Assembly: GCA_905160935.1 (NCBI GenBank)
Contig: CAJHZI010000513.1
Coordinates: forward strand, 906,001-970,000
Direction: 5' to 3'
DNA: 64,000 nt
DNA from: Enchytraeus crypticus
Taxonomy: Eukaryota; Annelida; Clitellata; Enchytraeida; Enchytraeidae
The position numbers were made by a program, and so were the translations under genes. Shown here one piece after another: positions 20,101 through 30,109 of this stretch. Below the pieces are notes generated by a model. It was not told the DNA's origin. It searched no databases and worked only from the letters and a program-made list of their open reading frames with translations. The first letter of the stretch is position 1. Each line of letters begins with the position of its first letter.

Positions 20101-23100
20101 TGTAACGATGAGGGAGCACTGGGCAGGAAGACGGAGGAGGAGGAAGCGTGCATGGAGCCAGGCAGGGTCGACGTGGGAGAGAAAGTCGTGATGGTGTCAG
20201 CCGGTGACAGCCACACCGCTGCGTTAACTGAATCCAATCGTGTCTTCATCTGGGGCGTGTTCAGGGTGAGTGCGTGAGATAAGTTAGGGATAGTGAGACA
20301 GCTCTTCCTCAATCTCTTTCATCTCTTGTCTTATTGAACTTGGGTTATAGAACTATTCAGCTGCGGCTGGAATAACTGATTGATCGATGCATGCAGAGAA
20401 CCTCTAACTGTTGATTTGTCTCTTTATGTATAGAACTTGTTAGGACGGCTGATGGAGTTTATTGAAGTGTAAGTTTTTAAGAAGCCATGTCGTCGGTTGT
20501 GTGATCTTTTACGTACAGAAAATGTAGAAGCCGATGTTATGGATGATTGAGTTGTGCAGTAAATAAAATTTTGGAAAACTGTTGTTTTATTGATTGTGGG
20601 TATGTATAAATTAACAGGACTTGTTGTATGGGGCTGTAGAAATGGTTAATTGAGACTGCAGAGACTGCTTTAACTAATATTGCTGCTTGATGTGTTTTTG
20701 TAACTCATACGGAGTTGTATGAATGCCTAATTGAATTGTGAAATTAAAGTAAACTATCGACAATGCTTGTTTGATTGGGGATTTTTTTGGGGAAGGGATA
20801 TGGCATAACAGTTAGTGTTCGCCTTGGATACAAGTGGCCTGTGTTCAAAACCCAGGTCGGTCAAGTAGTGATGGAGATCCCCTTGGGCCCATGAAAGGTT
20901 AGTCTTGTATCGGAGCTTGCTGCTGATTGGCACTATCAGTAGCAAAGATATGATTAACCATGGAGAGGGTTAATAATAACCTGCGAGGAACCTGTAAAGC
21001 GGGCTCGAAGACAGGACACCGATCATGACACCGCTATAGAAATTGTCAGAGGTTATTATTATTGATACATTTACAGGACTCTTCAGGAGCAGTAGGAATG
21101 CCTAATGGGGTTGTGAAGTTTGAAATGCCAACGCTGCTCGACTCGACCCCGCCGGGTGTGGTCAAGATCAGCAGCGGCAACGATCATCTCATCCTGCTCA
21201 CCGAGTCTGGACATATCTACACGCTCGGTCTAGCTTCTCTTCTCTTTAGATCTTTTTTGCGCATCTGAATGAAATTAATCTGAATTTAGTGAATGAATGA
21301 AGTTAATCTGGATGAAGTTAAGCTGAAGCTATGGATGATCGAGTTTTCTATTCTTTTTATTCGTCTGGTTACGCACGCAGCATGCGGCATCTGTTACAGA
21401 GTTTCCTTGCGTTGTTGTTGTTTTTAGTTCTTATTTTTCCTCCTTCCCTATCACTCCATGGTCAGTAATCGCTGACTTTTGATAGCTCATCGATTGCAGC
21501 TGGCGTGGATTTAAACAAAAACCCCAGGGTGTGGAAGAGCCCCCTGAGGTTTTTGGTTCATTCAATATATCGGCACTTAGTCTTCATAGGCAATTGCCAT
21601 CCTAGTACTTATCGTGCCTGATGTTAGCTAATTGATCTTTTCATACATCTCTGTATGGTTCGATGTGGACGTTGCTAGGATTTGATGAGGAATAAGATGG
21701 CGATTAATTATTCCTATGGTTTCTCTAGCTGTTCCTTAGATAGCTGTTGTCAGTATGAACTGTACTTGGTGTAATATTTTAACATGTAATGCTAATGTCA
21801 CGTCATGTGATCATACGTCACTATGTGCTCCTTGTAGTGACACGCCTCTATGTGCTCCATGTAATGACACGTCACTATGTGATCCTTGTAGTGGCACGTC
21901 ACTATGTGTTCCTTGTAGTGACACATCACTATGTGCTCCTTGTAATGACACGTCACTATGTGCTCCTTGTAGTGACACGTCACTATGTTCTCCTTGTAGT
22001 TACACGTCACAATGTGCTCCTTATAATGACTTGCTAAACCACTTAATATACTTGAATATTGTGTATTCTGGTAAGAATTGGTCCTGGATCCCGGGACGCA
22101 TTGGAATACATGATATTTGAAGATAATTTGTCCATTCATCAGTCTGTGTGCTGATGTGTTGTGTGTGCAGGTTCGGCAGAACAGGGACAATTGGGCAGAG
22201 TGAGCAAGTTCTTCATGGAACGAGGGGGTCGCAGGGGTCTAGGTATGTCCCCCTACCTCTGCTGCTATGTTTATCTAAATATTTGTTTATACTTTGTTTC
22301 ATATTATAGATAATTAATTTATCTTCTAAATAATAAATATCGTGAATTATCTAATTATAGATATAATTAATTAATTCTTGAGTATAAAAATTGTATATCG
22401 TATTTCTTTCATATCACAATATATCTTAGAGCTCTTACAATACGTTAAGTTTGCCTTGGACAATCAATTTCTATAAGTTATCTTAGAATTCTTCCAGCTC
22501 ATTTGGATTTTATATTACACTTCTGCCTGTATCTGTTACATTGGTATGTTATAATCTGACGTTATCTGTCATATTGTTATAATCTGCAGTCTGTCAGATT
22601 GATGTTGGAAACAAAAAGGAATAGACTATTATATTCTTACTTCTTGTTTTTTGTCTCTCTCTCTCTTTCTTTCTAATTTCTATCTCTGTCTCGAGCAGAG
22701 TATGCTGGAATAAAGTGTAGAGCATTACCCTTAGGACTTACAGGCCACACAATACATATCACTGATAAATGAGAACTGTTTGTAGACATGCTGCTGAAGC
22801 CCGCTATAGTGCACTTCACGAGGAAGCTGCTCTTCAGCGACGTGTGGGCGGGACAGTACGTAACGTTTGCTAAAGAGCTCAACAAGGGAGACATCTATGC
22901 CTGGGGCCTTAATAACTATTTGCAGCTCGGTAAGTGTATTAAAGAAGTGAATCATAGACTACCCTATTTCATTGCAATCTCAAAAGACATAGACACATTG
23001 GTTTGGTTTGTAGGAGAATGCTGTTTGTAGTATTAGCACTTGGAAAATGAAGCCTTTATTACCCGTGTTGCGTCCATGACCCTGAAGAATAGACCAACCG

Positions 23101-26100
23101 TTAACTGCACATGTTCTAAGAGGTGACAAAAGCAAAAATTGAGGAAAGAAATTATAAATCTCAAAAGCATGAATATATTTTCCCCCTATTGGTTATGTAA
23201 GGTATGGGTAAGGATTATCCTTTGGGAAAGGGATTAAGCTGCTGATATAGGGAGTGCTATATATGGAGCATGTAAGCAGACTCTGCGTACGATTATGTAG
23301 CTTAGACCTGCCACTTGGTAGTACACTAGAGAGAGATTGAAGCATTTGCAGTAGATCTGTGATGATGAGTTGCGCTTTGTGACACTGGACGACCTCGTGT
23401 TGGTCAGCGCCAGTGTTCTGTAGTGCTGTATGGAGACACTTGATGTGCACGGGGCCATCTGAACAGATCGTAGGCTACTGTGTCTGCTTGTATGTACTTT
23501 ATAGTTTTGTCATTGCTGCATGTATTAATATAGTTGTGTCGTTGCTTCATGTATTAATTCAGTTGTGTCGTTGCTTTATGTATTAATATAGTTGTGTCGT
23601 TGCTTCATATATTAATATAGTTATATCTTTGCTTTATGTATTAATATAGTATTGTCGTTGCTTCATGTATCAATACAGTTGTGTCATTGCTTTATGTATT
23701 AACTTCTGCTCTTTATCAGTCTAGAATCAGGTCTAGAATGATTAGTTTAATTAAATGCTTGATTGATCGAAACGTTTGAGAGATCGAGATATGCTGTTCT
23801 ATGGATATATTTTGTAGTTATAAATATTGTATTGTTGGTTGATTGTGACAGTTGTATAATAAATTATTATTAGATTTAATAAAACCTTGTAGTATAGTGT
23901 AATTGTCTATAACAATATATAAGTAACTACTGCACTTTAGATTAAATCTATTAATTCGCATAGTCTGAAAACAATTAATTTACCTAGCTCAAAATCATAA
24001 TTGATCAATATGTTAACAATGGATGTGGGTAAACTAACTGTATATTAAAGGTGAGAATGTATGAATTTTTAGGTAGCTATTATTATCTTCTCCCATTAAT
24101 GTTTGTGTGCAGGTGTGGAGGACACAGAGGCGAGATATATGCCAGAGAAAATCACAAACTTTGATCCTGCAAAGGACTGGAAGTGCATCAGCAGTGGACA
24201 GCATCATACGCTGGCGCTGGATAAAGATGGTAATAATAATAATAATAATGAAGGTTTGACGTCCGTTTCCTCATCAAAAGATGATGTAAGGGACGTCAAA
24301 ATTGTATGTGTGGAAGGTTCTTTAGCAATAAGTACGTGTATACACATGCGTGTGTTATGCCGTGTATTCAGCTCTGTATTCAGCTGTGTACTACTCTGTG
24401 TACTCCAGTATATGCTTAACTGTGTACTACAATGTGTATTACAATGTAAGCTCCCTGTGTACTGCACTTTGTACTCCACTATTTACTTAACTATATTACA
24501 ATGAGTATTACGATGTATGCTGTACATGTACTTCTCTATGCACGCCTCTGTGTATGTATGTGTGTACTCGTATATATGTGTGTCTGTGTGTTTTTTTTGT
24601 GCAGGCTTAGTGTATTCGATAGGCAGGAAGGACTACGGGCGATTGGGCCTCGGACCCATTGCTGACATAGAAGAGTCAGCGGAACCTCAGCTGATCAAAG
24701 CTCTCTCTAATGTTCAGTGTGTTGCTATATCGTGTGGAAGCACCAGCTCCTTCTGCATTGATAACCAAGGTTTACTCTCTCTTTGATTCTATCTCTCTCA
24801 GTTAGATCCTCTGCAATCTTAGTATTGGTTCTGTACTGTATATAAATATTAATTATATTAATAATGCTTAGATATTGATTAAGTAATTAATCAATATCTA
24901 AGTACTATCAATATGATATCAGCAGTGTAGGCGTGGTATTTGTGGCCCGTAGGTTTATGGTGCTGCGCCTATTTCAGGTCACTGTAGGTAATACATTGAT
25001 CTATAGAGTCAGTGATTTGTTGACTATATATTATACATGTATATTATATTATACATGTATATTATATTATACATGTATATTAATGGGAGAAGGGTAGTAA
25101 ACTGTTGCATTAGAGCAGTGATGCTGATAGCATTGATTGATTGATCATAGGTGTGATATACTCGTGGGGTATGGGCAGTGAACTTTTGGGTCAGGGAGCT
25201 GATGCTGAAGATATTGATGTGCCACAGCCAATCAGGAGTCAACAGCTACAGAACAGGTGCGTGACACTGAGTAAATACTAGACCTTATGTCGTGTGTATG
25301 TGGTAGCAAATTGAGATTTTGTTTTACTTTGTGTTGTGCATATATTAATGTTTAAACCCCACTAGTAAAGACTGGAGTATGCCCTGACACAAATTCTCTA
25401 ACTGCCTTATGAGTTGCGACAGAAACCACCAGGTGCTGTTAAAGCTATGCAAACAAGTGGTTGATTCCGTGTGCAAGCAATTCAAGATACAGCTGACTGC
25501 CTGCCCTTTTCCGTGTTATTTTACTGTTTGACTATACTATTTATATGCTTTGAGGTGCTCTGTCATTACGTATATACTTCAGTTCTTGCATTATACAAAA
25601 ATAATTTCTACCAATAAATCTTTCCTTTGATTTTTTTATCCAGATAAATGTCTACAATCGATGCATCATTCAGTTTGTCTCTGATTTGATAGAGCTGAGA
25701 AATGTAACCTATTTAAAGGACTGATGAGAACTTGTTCAAAATAGGCAAAGGTTTCTGTAGAACTCACTAATTTATTATTTTTATTGGTACTTGGTGCAAA
25801 AATGTGATCTTTTAATCCTTGCAAATTGCAAAAACGCTAAATAATAGAAGAAACAGCAAACTTATATGGTATGCTTGAATTTTTAACTGTAACTGTGCTG
25901 CTTATAGTAGACAGTCTATTAGTAATGTCAAGAGTATTAGAAGAATGTTTTCTTCATGTTGCTGAATTTCTGGGCAGCTAAGGCATTGTGCTCCTATTTA
26001 TATCTTGTTGTCTGTGTTACTAGCTTTGCTTATCTGAATCCGATTTGTTTTGTGTAGACGAGGTGTGATGGTATCAGCGGGAGGTCAGCACACAGTATTT

Positions 26101-26124
26101 CTAGCTAAAGACTCGCAGCAATAG
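17140..26124 (+). CDS. RCC1: RCC1, Ran guanine-nucleotide exchange factor (10 exons, 629 aa)
   Basis: Coding exons: 17140-17848, 18598-18776, 20086-20265, 21077-21227, 22171-22242, 22786-22929, 24113-24229, 24605-24769, 25151-25256, 26058-26124. All junctions are GT-AG, phases match and the total is 1890 nt. RCC1 sits on chromatin and loads Ran with GTP, setting the gradient for nuclear transport and spindle assembly. Residues from about 243 on form the seven-bladed propeller, with repeat signatures such as [41 protein letters not shown] and [13 protein letters not shown]. Asp392, in SSGNDHL, aligns with the catalytic-loop aspartate of human RCC1 (Asp182). Residues 1-236 are a Lys/Ala/Ser-rich tail, far longer than the roughly 20-30 residues of vertebrate RCC1, with basic NLS-like clusters (KQKRKG, AKRKG, NKRIRL). 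An in-frame TAG lies 6 bases before the ATG, which has A at -3. The donor of exon 4 (GTCTAG) is weak. Several introns split a glycine codon at blade boundaries. Introns 2, 4, 6 and 7 contain tandem repeats. Confidence 0.96.
17680..17781 (+). repeat. 51-bp in-frame duplication in the RCC1 tail
   Basis: Two units (17680-17730 and 17731-17781) beginning GCATCATCTAGC and GCATCAACTAGC encode two near-identical 17-residue Ala/Ser/Thr blocks. Fifty-one bases is a multiple of three, so the frame is kept. Confidence 0.85.
18777..19297 (+). repeat. 23-bp minisatellite starting exactly at the RCC1 intron 2 donor
   Basis: About 22 units of roughly 23 bp, consensus TATGTCTGTCTGTGCTCTTAAAG. The first unit is the real 5' splice site (GAA|GTATGT). 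Several units repeat GTATGT, and one has GTAAGT (about 18892-18897). Frames read through it (Cys/Leu/Val/Ser repeats) are artefacts. There are no spacers, so it is not CRISPR. Confidence 0.95.
19300..19416 (+). mobile_element. SINE family A, 3' part, in RCC1 intron 2
   Basis: CACTGGACTGGTTATACAG, AAAATGGTCTGAAT and GTGATAGATATCAACACAGTTGATCATTTCACTAT match the family's 3' half. The head is missing, and it fuses to the end of the 23-bp minisatellite. Confidence 0.75.
19605..19690 (-). mobile_element. SINE tail with (TTA)n end (family E)
   Basis: On the + strand, (AAT)n is followed by AAAGCTTAACGTCTGTTGCC and AAGGATGACGTCAGGGACGTC. The same block recurs at 24230-24300, 45354-45412 and (opposite strand) 47400-47456. 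Confidence 0.65.
19840..20126 (+). repeat. Tandem copies of the RCC1 exon 3 acceptor and first codons
   Basis: Four copies of (GATT)n-TGATGTAG|GTGTACACGTTTGGGTGTAA(T/C)GA(C/T)GAGGGAGC. The exon-like part starts at 19859, 19936, 19992 and, for the true exon, 20086. The first three end GAGGGAGCTGATTGA, so translation from them meets a stop soon after GCNDEGA. (GATT)n spacers separate the copies. Confidence 0.95.
20789..21062 (+). mobile_element. tRNA-derived SINE, family B, in RCC1 intron 3
   Basis: A box in TGGCATAACAGTTAGTG (20801-20817), B box GTTCAAAACCC (20843-20853), then a roughly 190-bp body and a GGTTATTATTATT tail. The tail ends 14 bp before the exon 4 acceptor at 21076. Opposite-strand copy at 10783-11068. 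Confidence 0.85.
21436..21570 (-). mobile_element. Fragment of the 5S-headed SINE body
   Basis: Matches the middle part of 35372-35621 (CCTCCTTCC, CAGTAATCG, CTTTTGATAGCTCATCGATTGCAGC). It lacks both the 5S-like head and a clear tail. Lies in RCC1 intron 4. Confidence 0.6.
21816..22030 (+). repeat. 27-bp minisatellite in RCC1 intron 4
   Basis: Eight units of CGTCACTATGTGCTCCTTGTAGTGACA-type sequence (quoted in parts: CGTCACTATGTGC, TCCTTGTAGTGACA). Open frames across it on both strands (Cys/Asp/Thr and His/Tyr/Lys repeats) are artefacts. Confidence 0.95.
23055..23145 (+). repeat. Fragment of dispersed repeat family F (5' part)
   Basis: GTTGCGTCCATGACCCTGAAGAATAGACCA and CCGTTAACTGCACATGT match 47551-47600. 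Lies in RCC1 intron 6. Confidence 0.5.
23502..23704 (+). repeat. 29-bp minisatellite in RCC1 intron 6
   Basis: Seven tandem 29-bp units, consensus TAGTTGTGTCGTTGCTTC then ATGTATTAATA. Confidence 0.95.
24230..24300 (-). mobile_element. Family E SINE tail at the RCC1 exon 7 donor
   Basis: The first intronic bases, GTAATAATAATAATAATAATG, are the (AAT)n end of the repeat, followed by AAGGTTTGACGTCCGTTTCC and GATGATGTAAGGGACGTC. The same block occurs at 45354-45412, where no exon is present, so the donor is embedded in repeat DNA. Confidence 0.7.
24335..24540 (+). repeat. Degenerate GTGTACTAC-type tandem repeat in RCC1 intron 7
   Basis: Irregular repeats of CTGTGTACTAC, AATGTGTATTAC and related words. 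Unit length is not constant. Confidence 0.5.
25027..25080 (+). repeat. Short tandem repeat in RCC1 intron 8
   Basis: Three units of about 19 bp (TATTATACATGTATATTA-type). Confidence 0.8.
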
Positions 26125-27960
26125 CGTGATCTATGACAATAGTGAGAGACGTCAGGTTCACACTGGCCTGTGTGAAATGGTGGAGTTGGGGGAGAGGCAT
26201 ATTTACTCCTGAAACAGCTTAGCTTAAAGAACTATTAAAATATCATTAAGATTCATCAATGTTGTCACTACTGTGAGGATTAGCGGAAGGTGATGATGCC
26301 TACCACCATCGTGCATGAGATAGTGATGAGGCCGTGGACGCTGGTTAAGATAAGGTGATAGAATTAGCGATGAGTGAGGTGAATCATGAAACATCTGTCC
26401 ATATGTACTTGATACTGAGAAGAGGGGTCGATGAAATAGTTAGCGCGACAAGAAAACATTAACTGCCATTGGCAGAGAAGCTGTAATATATTGTACGAGT
26501 GAGGAAAATGTTGAGAAAAGCTAGCGAAAGAAGAAAAATCGTGATAGAAAAACATCCAGCATTGTCTATTCTCTGCTGTGTTTTGTGTTGTCATACTGAG
26601 AGCATTTCTAATAATCCTTCATGCCTTTCTTCAGCACGCACCCGTCTCGAGTTCTTAGAGCTTCACTGCTATACGCACAGCACCACTCTAACATCTTTTT
26701 CATTATCTGACAATGATATGCAGGAGCAAACATAAAGCTATTCTTTATTTTACAATTTTCTTACAATGGCAAACATCAAATGCATCCGCTGTAAAATATA
26801 ATTTTGTGACGGTTATAATGCATTTATTTGCTGGCTGTTATTTTTTGTCCGACATCTTGCATGGAACCTGTTTGCAGTAAACACTTGTTTCTATGTTAAT
26901 TGCAAGGATAGTCGTTGATTTACAAAAATGTTAATTGGATATATGTACACAACGATCAGTTTGTGCACTTTACCCTGTGAAACTGTGTATTATGTTTTAG
27001 TGAGTAATACTAATTTGCTTAGTATCAGTTTCCTCATCTGATGATAGTGTAATTAGGCTTCTTCTGGATTTCTGGCGTCACACGTTCATTGAGATGATTT
27101 AATCCATTTTTGTCCTATGGTCCTTTTTAATTAATCGACAGATTGAACATCCACATACTGAATATCAATGTTTACAGATTTGCAAGCTGTTTGCAACAAA
27201 TGCTACTCGAGATAGACGTCAATTATCAAGGCTGTAATTGTCTATCTGCTGACGATACATTCAATGCCGCAGAATGATCAGTTTTACCGATTCTCTTTAA
27301 GAAGTGTATGTTTCCTGACTTGACGGCAATCTGAGAGATGAATTTTTTAATTCGTTTACCTGAATATTTGATCCGCGACACGTAATTTGTTAGATTATTA
27401 TGTTACACTATATTTAAATTCTGATAACTTGTGTGGTTTGTTATGTCAATATGTTTTGTCAATGCAATTTGAGAATAGATCCACTTCTCTTTCTGTAAGA
27501 GCTAACTAAACCTGATACTAAAAAAGTCGCTTGCGCCTATTTCAATGTAATAAATAAATATTTATATAACTATATAAATTTATAATATAGACTGATTTTA
27601 TTATAATATAATTAAAACTGTTCTAAGATGCGATAATGTTAATAAAGAATAAACGAAGTATGCTGCCTGTTGAACTGTACGTCGTAACACTGTGTTTATA
27701 GGTTTTCTCAAAATTAACTCTGCCAATCCATTGTTATTAGTCCGTTCCATGAAATTTGGCCGATTCCCTCAAAGTGAAGGTGATTCAGAGGTAAAACTCA
27801 GACATACAAGTGTGTCATTATCTGGGGTGATAATGTCCTTCAAGAAGTGGCATTCAAGATTTATTTATTTCGTGCATTTTAGCTTGTAGACCTTGCTCGT
27901 GTTCATGTTTGCACGGTAGAGGCATCGCATGAGAGAAAACAATGCAATGCAACTACAATG
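26125..27960. other. RCC1 3' flank, no further gene supported
   Basis: Probably RCC1 3' UTR followed by intergenic DNA. Possible polyadenylation words occur (CATAAA at about 26731, AATAAA near 27549 and 27641), but none is decisive. No coding exon recognised. Confidence 0.35.
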
Positions 27961-27962
27961 CA

Positions 27963-28290
27963 CCATAATCACTGAGCCGTGTTATCATAATCACCAAGCC
28001 GTATTATCGTGATTACTAAGCCGTTTTCTCAAAATCACTGAGCTGTCTTCTTGCAGTCATAGAGCAGAGTTCTTCATAATCACAGAATTCTGTTCTCACA
28101 ATCATTGAGCCATGTTCTCACTTTCACTGATATGTAGTGCAAGAATCATCGAGTGGTATTCCCAAACTCAAAGCATCATGTTCTTACAATCGTCCTTGGA
28201 ATCGATGAGCTTGAGATGTAACAGTCTCCTAGAAGATGCCTTATTATACCTCCTATTCTATTTTCTCACAATCAGTGAATTCAAATTAAA
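27963..28290 (+). repeat. Degenerate ~25-bp tandem repeat
   Basis: Repeated ATAATCACTGAGCCGTGTT-like words (AATCACTGAGCCGTG, AATCACCAAGCCGTA, AATCACTGAGCTGTC, AATCATTGAGCCATG), increasingly diverged toward the right. Confidence 0.7.
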
Positions 28291-28367
28291 AAGAGTTACT
28301 GTTCTTACTGCAAGCCTAAATTCTCTGCCGACACCCTTCGCAACTAACATTTATCCACTTTTAACAT

Positions 28368-28812
28368 AACATTAAAACAATTAGAGTGCTACAGTTATCA
28401 ATGACAACAACGAGCACTATTAAGACAGAATCAAGCCGGCGAGTAAGTCCAAAAACGTGCAAATTCTAAAATACAGAAAATCAGTCCAAAGATACTGATT
28501 TAAAGATTCTAACCTACAGAAGACTCTAGAGTGTGTATAATCGAAATTTAATTAGCAAGTATATAACTACATTTGTAAGTATAGCAGATATTGTATCTAT
28601 ATACTATTTCAGTTAACTTCATTATACTTATCATGGAATTCAAAAGCGATTTTTACCTTCACTCCTTAATCTTTATTAGCTTATCTTTGGACTGATTCTC
28701 TGGATTTTAGAATTTGTACCGTTTCGGACATTCTTTTAGCTCAGAAATTTGTCCCAATAGTGCTCGATGTTGTCATGGACGACAGTAGTACTATAACTGC
28801 TGTTAATGTTAT
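28368..28812. mobile_element. Fold-back (inverted-repeat) miniature element
   Basis: Two arms of about 130 bp in inverted orientation (28371-28500 and 28681-28812). The left arm has ACAACAACGAGCACTATT, AATCAAGCCGGCGAG and AATCAGTCCAAAGAT. The right arm has the complements TCTTTGGACTGATT and AGTGCTCGATGTTGTC. The central 180 bp is unrelated. Single arms are scattered at 2757, 5360 and 12095. No transposase, and superfamily undetermined. Confidence 0.8.
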
Positions 28813-29867
28813 ATTATATCAAGCAAATATGTGTTCGAAATCCTATCTTAAATAGGTTTTAACTAGTTTAGACTTTATAGACTCTATGCCAAGTACATGC
28901 ATACTTAGTCAGACTATATAGTTGACTGTTCGTCTAATAGATTGGCAATAGGCACAATAAATTCCATATTTATCATTACAAAAAATAAGTTAGCTTAAGT
29001 TAAAGTGCAATAAACACACAATTTGGCTTTTATACTTTAATTAGGGAGTACAACGTACAACCTGAAACGACCGGTCGACCAAGGAACATACTAATCTCTG
29101 TCATATAAATGCTCCATATCATATTGAATGAACAAAGCTTCTGTACTTACTCCAAAACAACTATTGCAAAGAAGTACAGTAAATAAGTACAAATATTATT
29201 TAGCGAAACGTTACCTGTAAGAATAAATAAGATTTTAACAGCAGTGTGTTGTGAATTAAATCTCCTCAAGTGGCCTCATGTTTTCGGTACACGTGAACTC
29301 ACGCCGTGGGCATATCTCATATCAACCAATCACATTCAGTGTTCGTCTTCCACAGCCAATCAGCAAGTAGTTTACAGCGGTCAACCATTCATAAAGCCTG
29401 TTAGAAGTGGTGCGATTGGAAAAATCTTCCAAGCGTTACGAGAACATGACGTCGGATAAAACCACGGAGCTATATATAGAAACATCTCTGCATATCCATG
29501 TATAGCCTGTTACAGCAACCATCGTGGTTATATCTGGATTGTAACTATTCGTAGATAGATAATGAAAATAACAATCATATAATATTCAAAGTTTAGCGTC
29601 TATAAATACTTAGAACATGATTATTCCTATACAAAGTGCCAACAAATATTTGTATCATATTGTATTACTTTAAAATATCATATATATTTAGCTATATCTA
29701 TTAATCTGCATTCTGAACTGTGTAGCGTACAACAATCAAAGAGAAAGAAAAAGATACTAAATATATCATTGTTCTATACATCCCAAAGGTTTATAATTCC
29801 TAAAAAATTGCTCTGTCACAACGTTCACTGAAAATATTTAAAATAATTTTAAAGTAATTAATTTTGA
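28813..29867. other. Stretch with no supported gene
   Basis: No recognised repeat or exon. A 71-codon open frame near 29244 shows no family features. Confidence 0.35.
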
Positions 29868-30105
29868 ATGTCTAAATAGCGTAGGGGTAACGTCATGAAA
29901 TTTTAAATGACAAAGCCTGAGGTGAATTGAACCCTCGCGGGTTCGAATCCCAGCCGCGCTGATCTGAGAGTAAAGTCTCGGACATTCACTGGACTGGTTA
30001 TACGGAAAATGGTCTAAATTGCTTAGGATTAAACCACATGTTTAATCCTAACGGATTAAACATGTGGTTTTAAAAAGTGATAGATATCAACATAGTTGAT
30101 TATTC
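29868..30105 (+). mobile_element. tRNA-derived SINE, family A (best copy)
   Basis: A box in ATAGCGTAGGGGTAACG (29876-29892) and a canonical B box GGTTCGAATCC (29940-29950) make an RNA polymerase III internal promoter. A roughly 150-bp body ends in GTGATAGATATCAACATAGTTGAT. It contains a perfect 19-bp inverted repeat (30030-30048 and 30053-30071, 4-base loop). At least five other copies lie in this window. Confidence 0.85.
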
Positions 30106-30109
30106 AGAT

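Noticed and set aside
29868..29960. Possible functional tRNA gene from A and B boxes
   Set aside because: The boxes are present, but the sequence does not close a tRNA acceptor stem and the unit recurs as a dispersed SINE.
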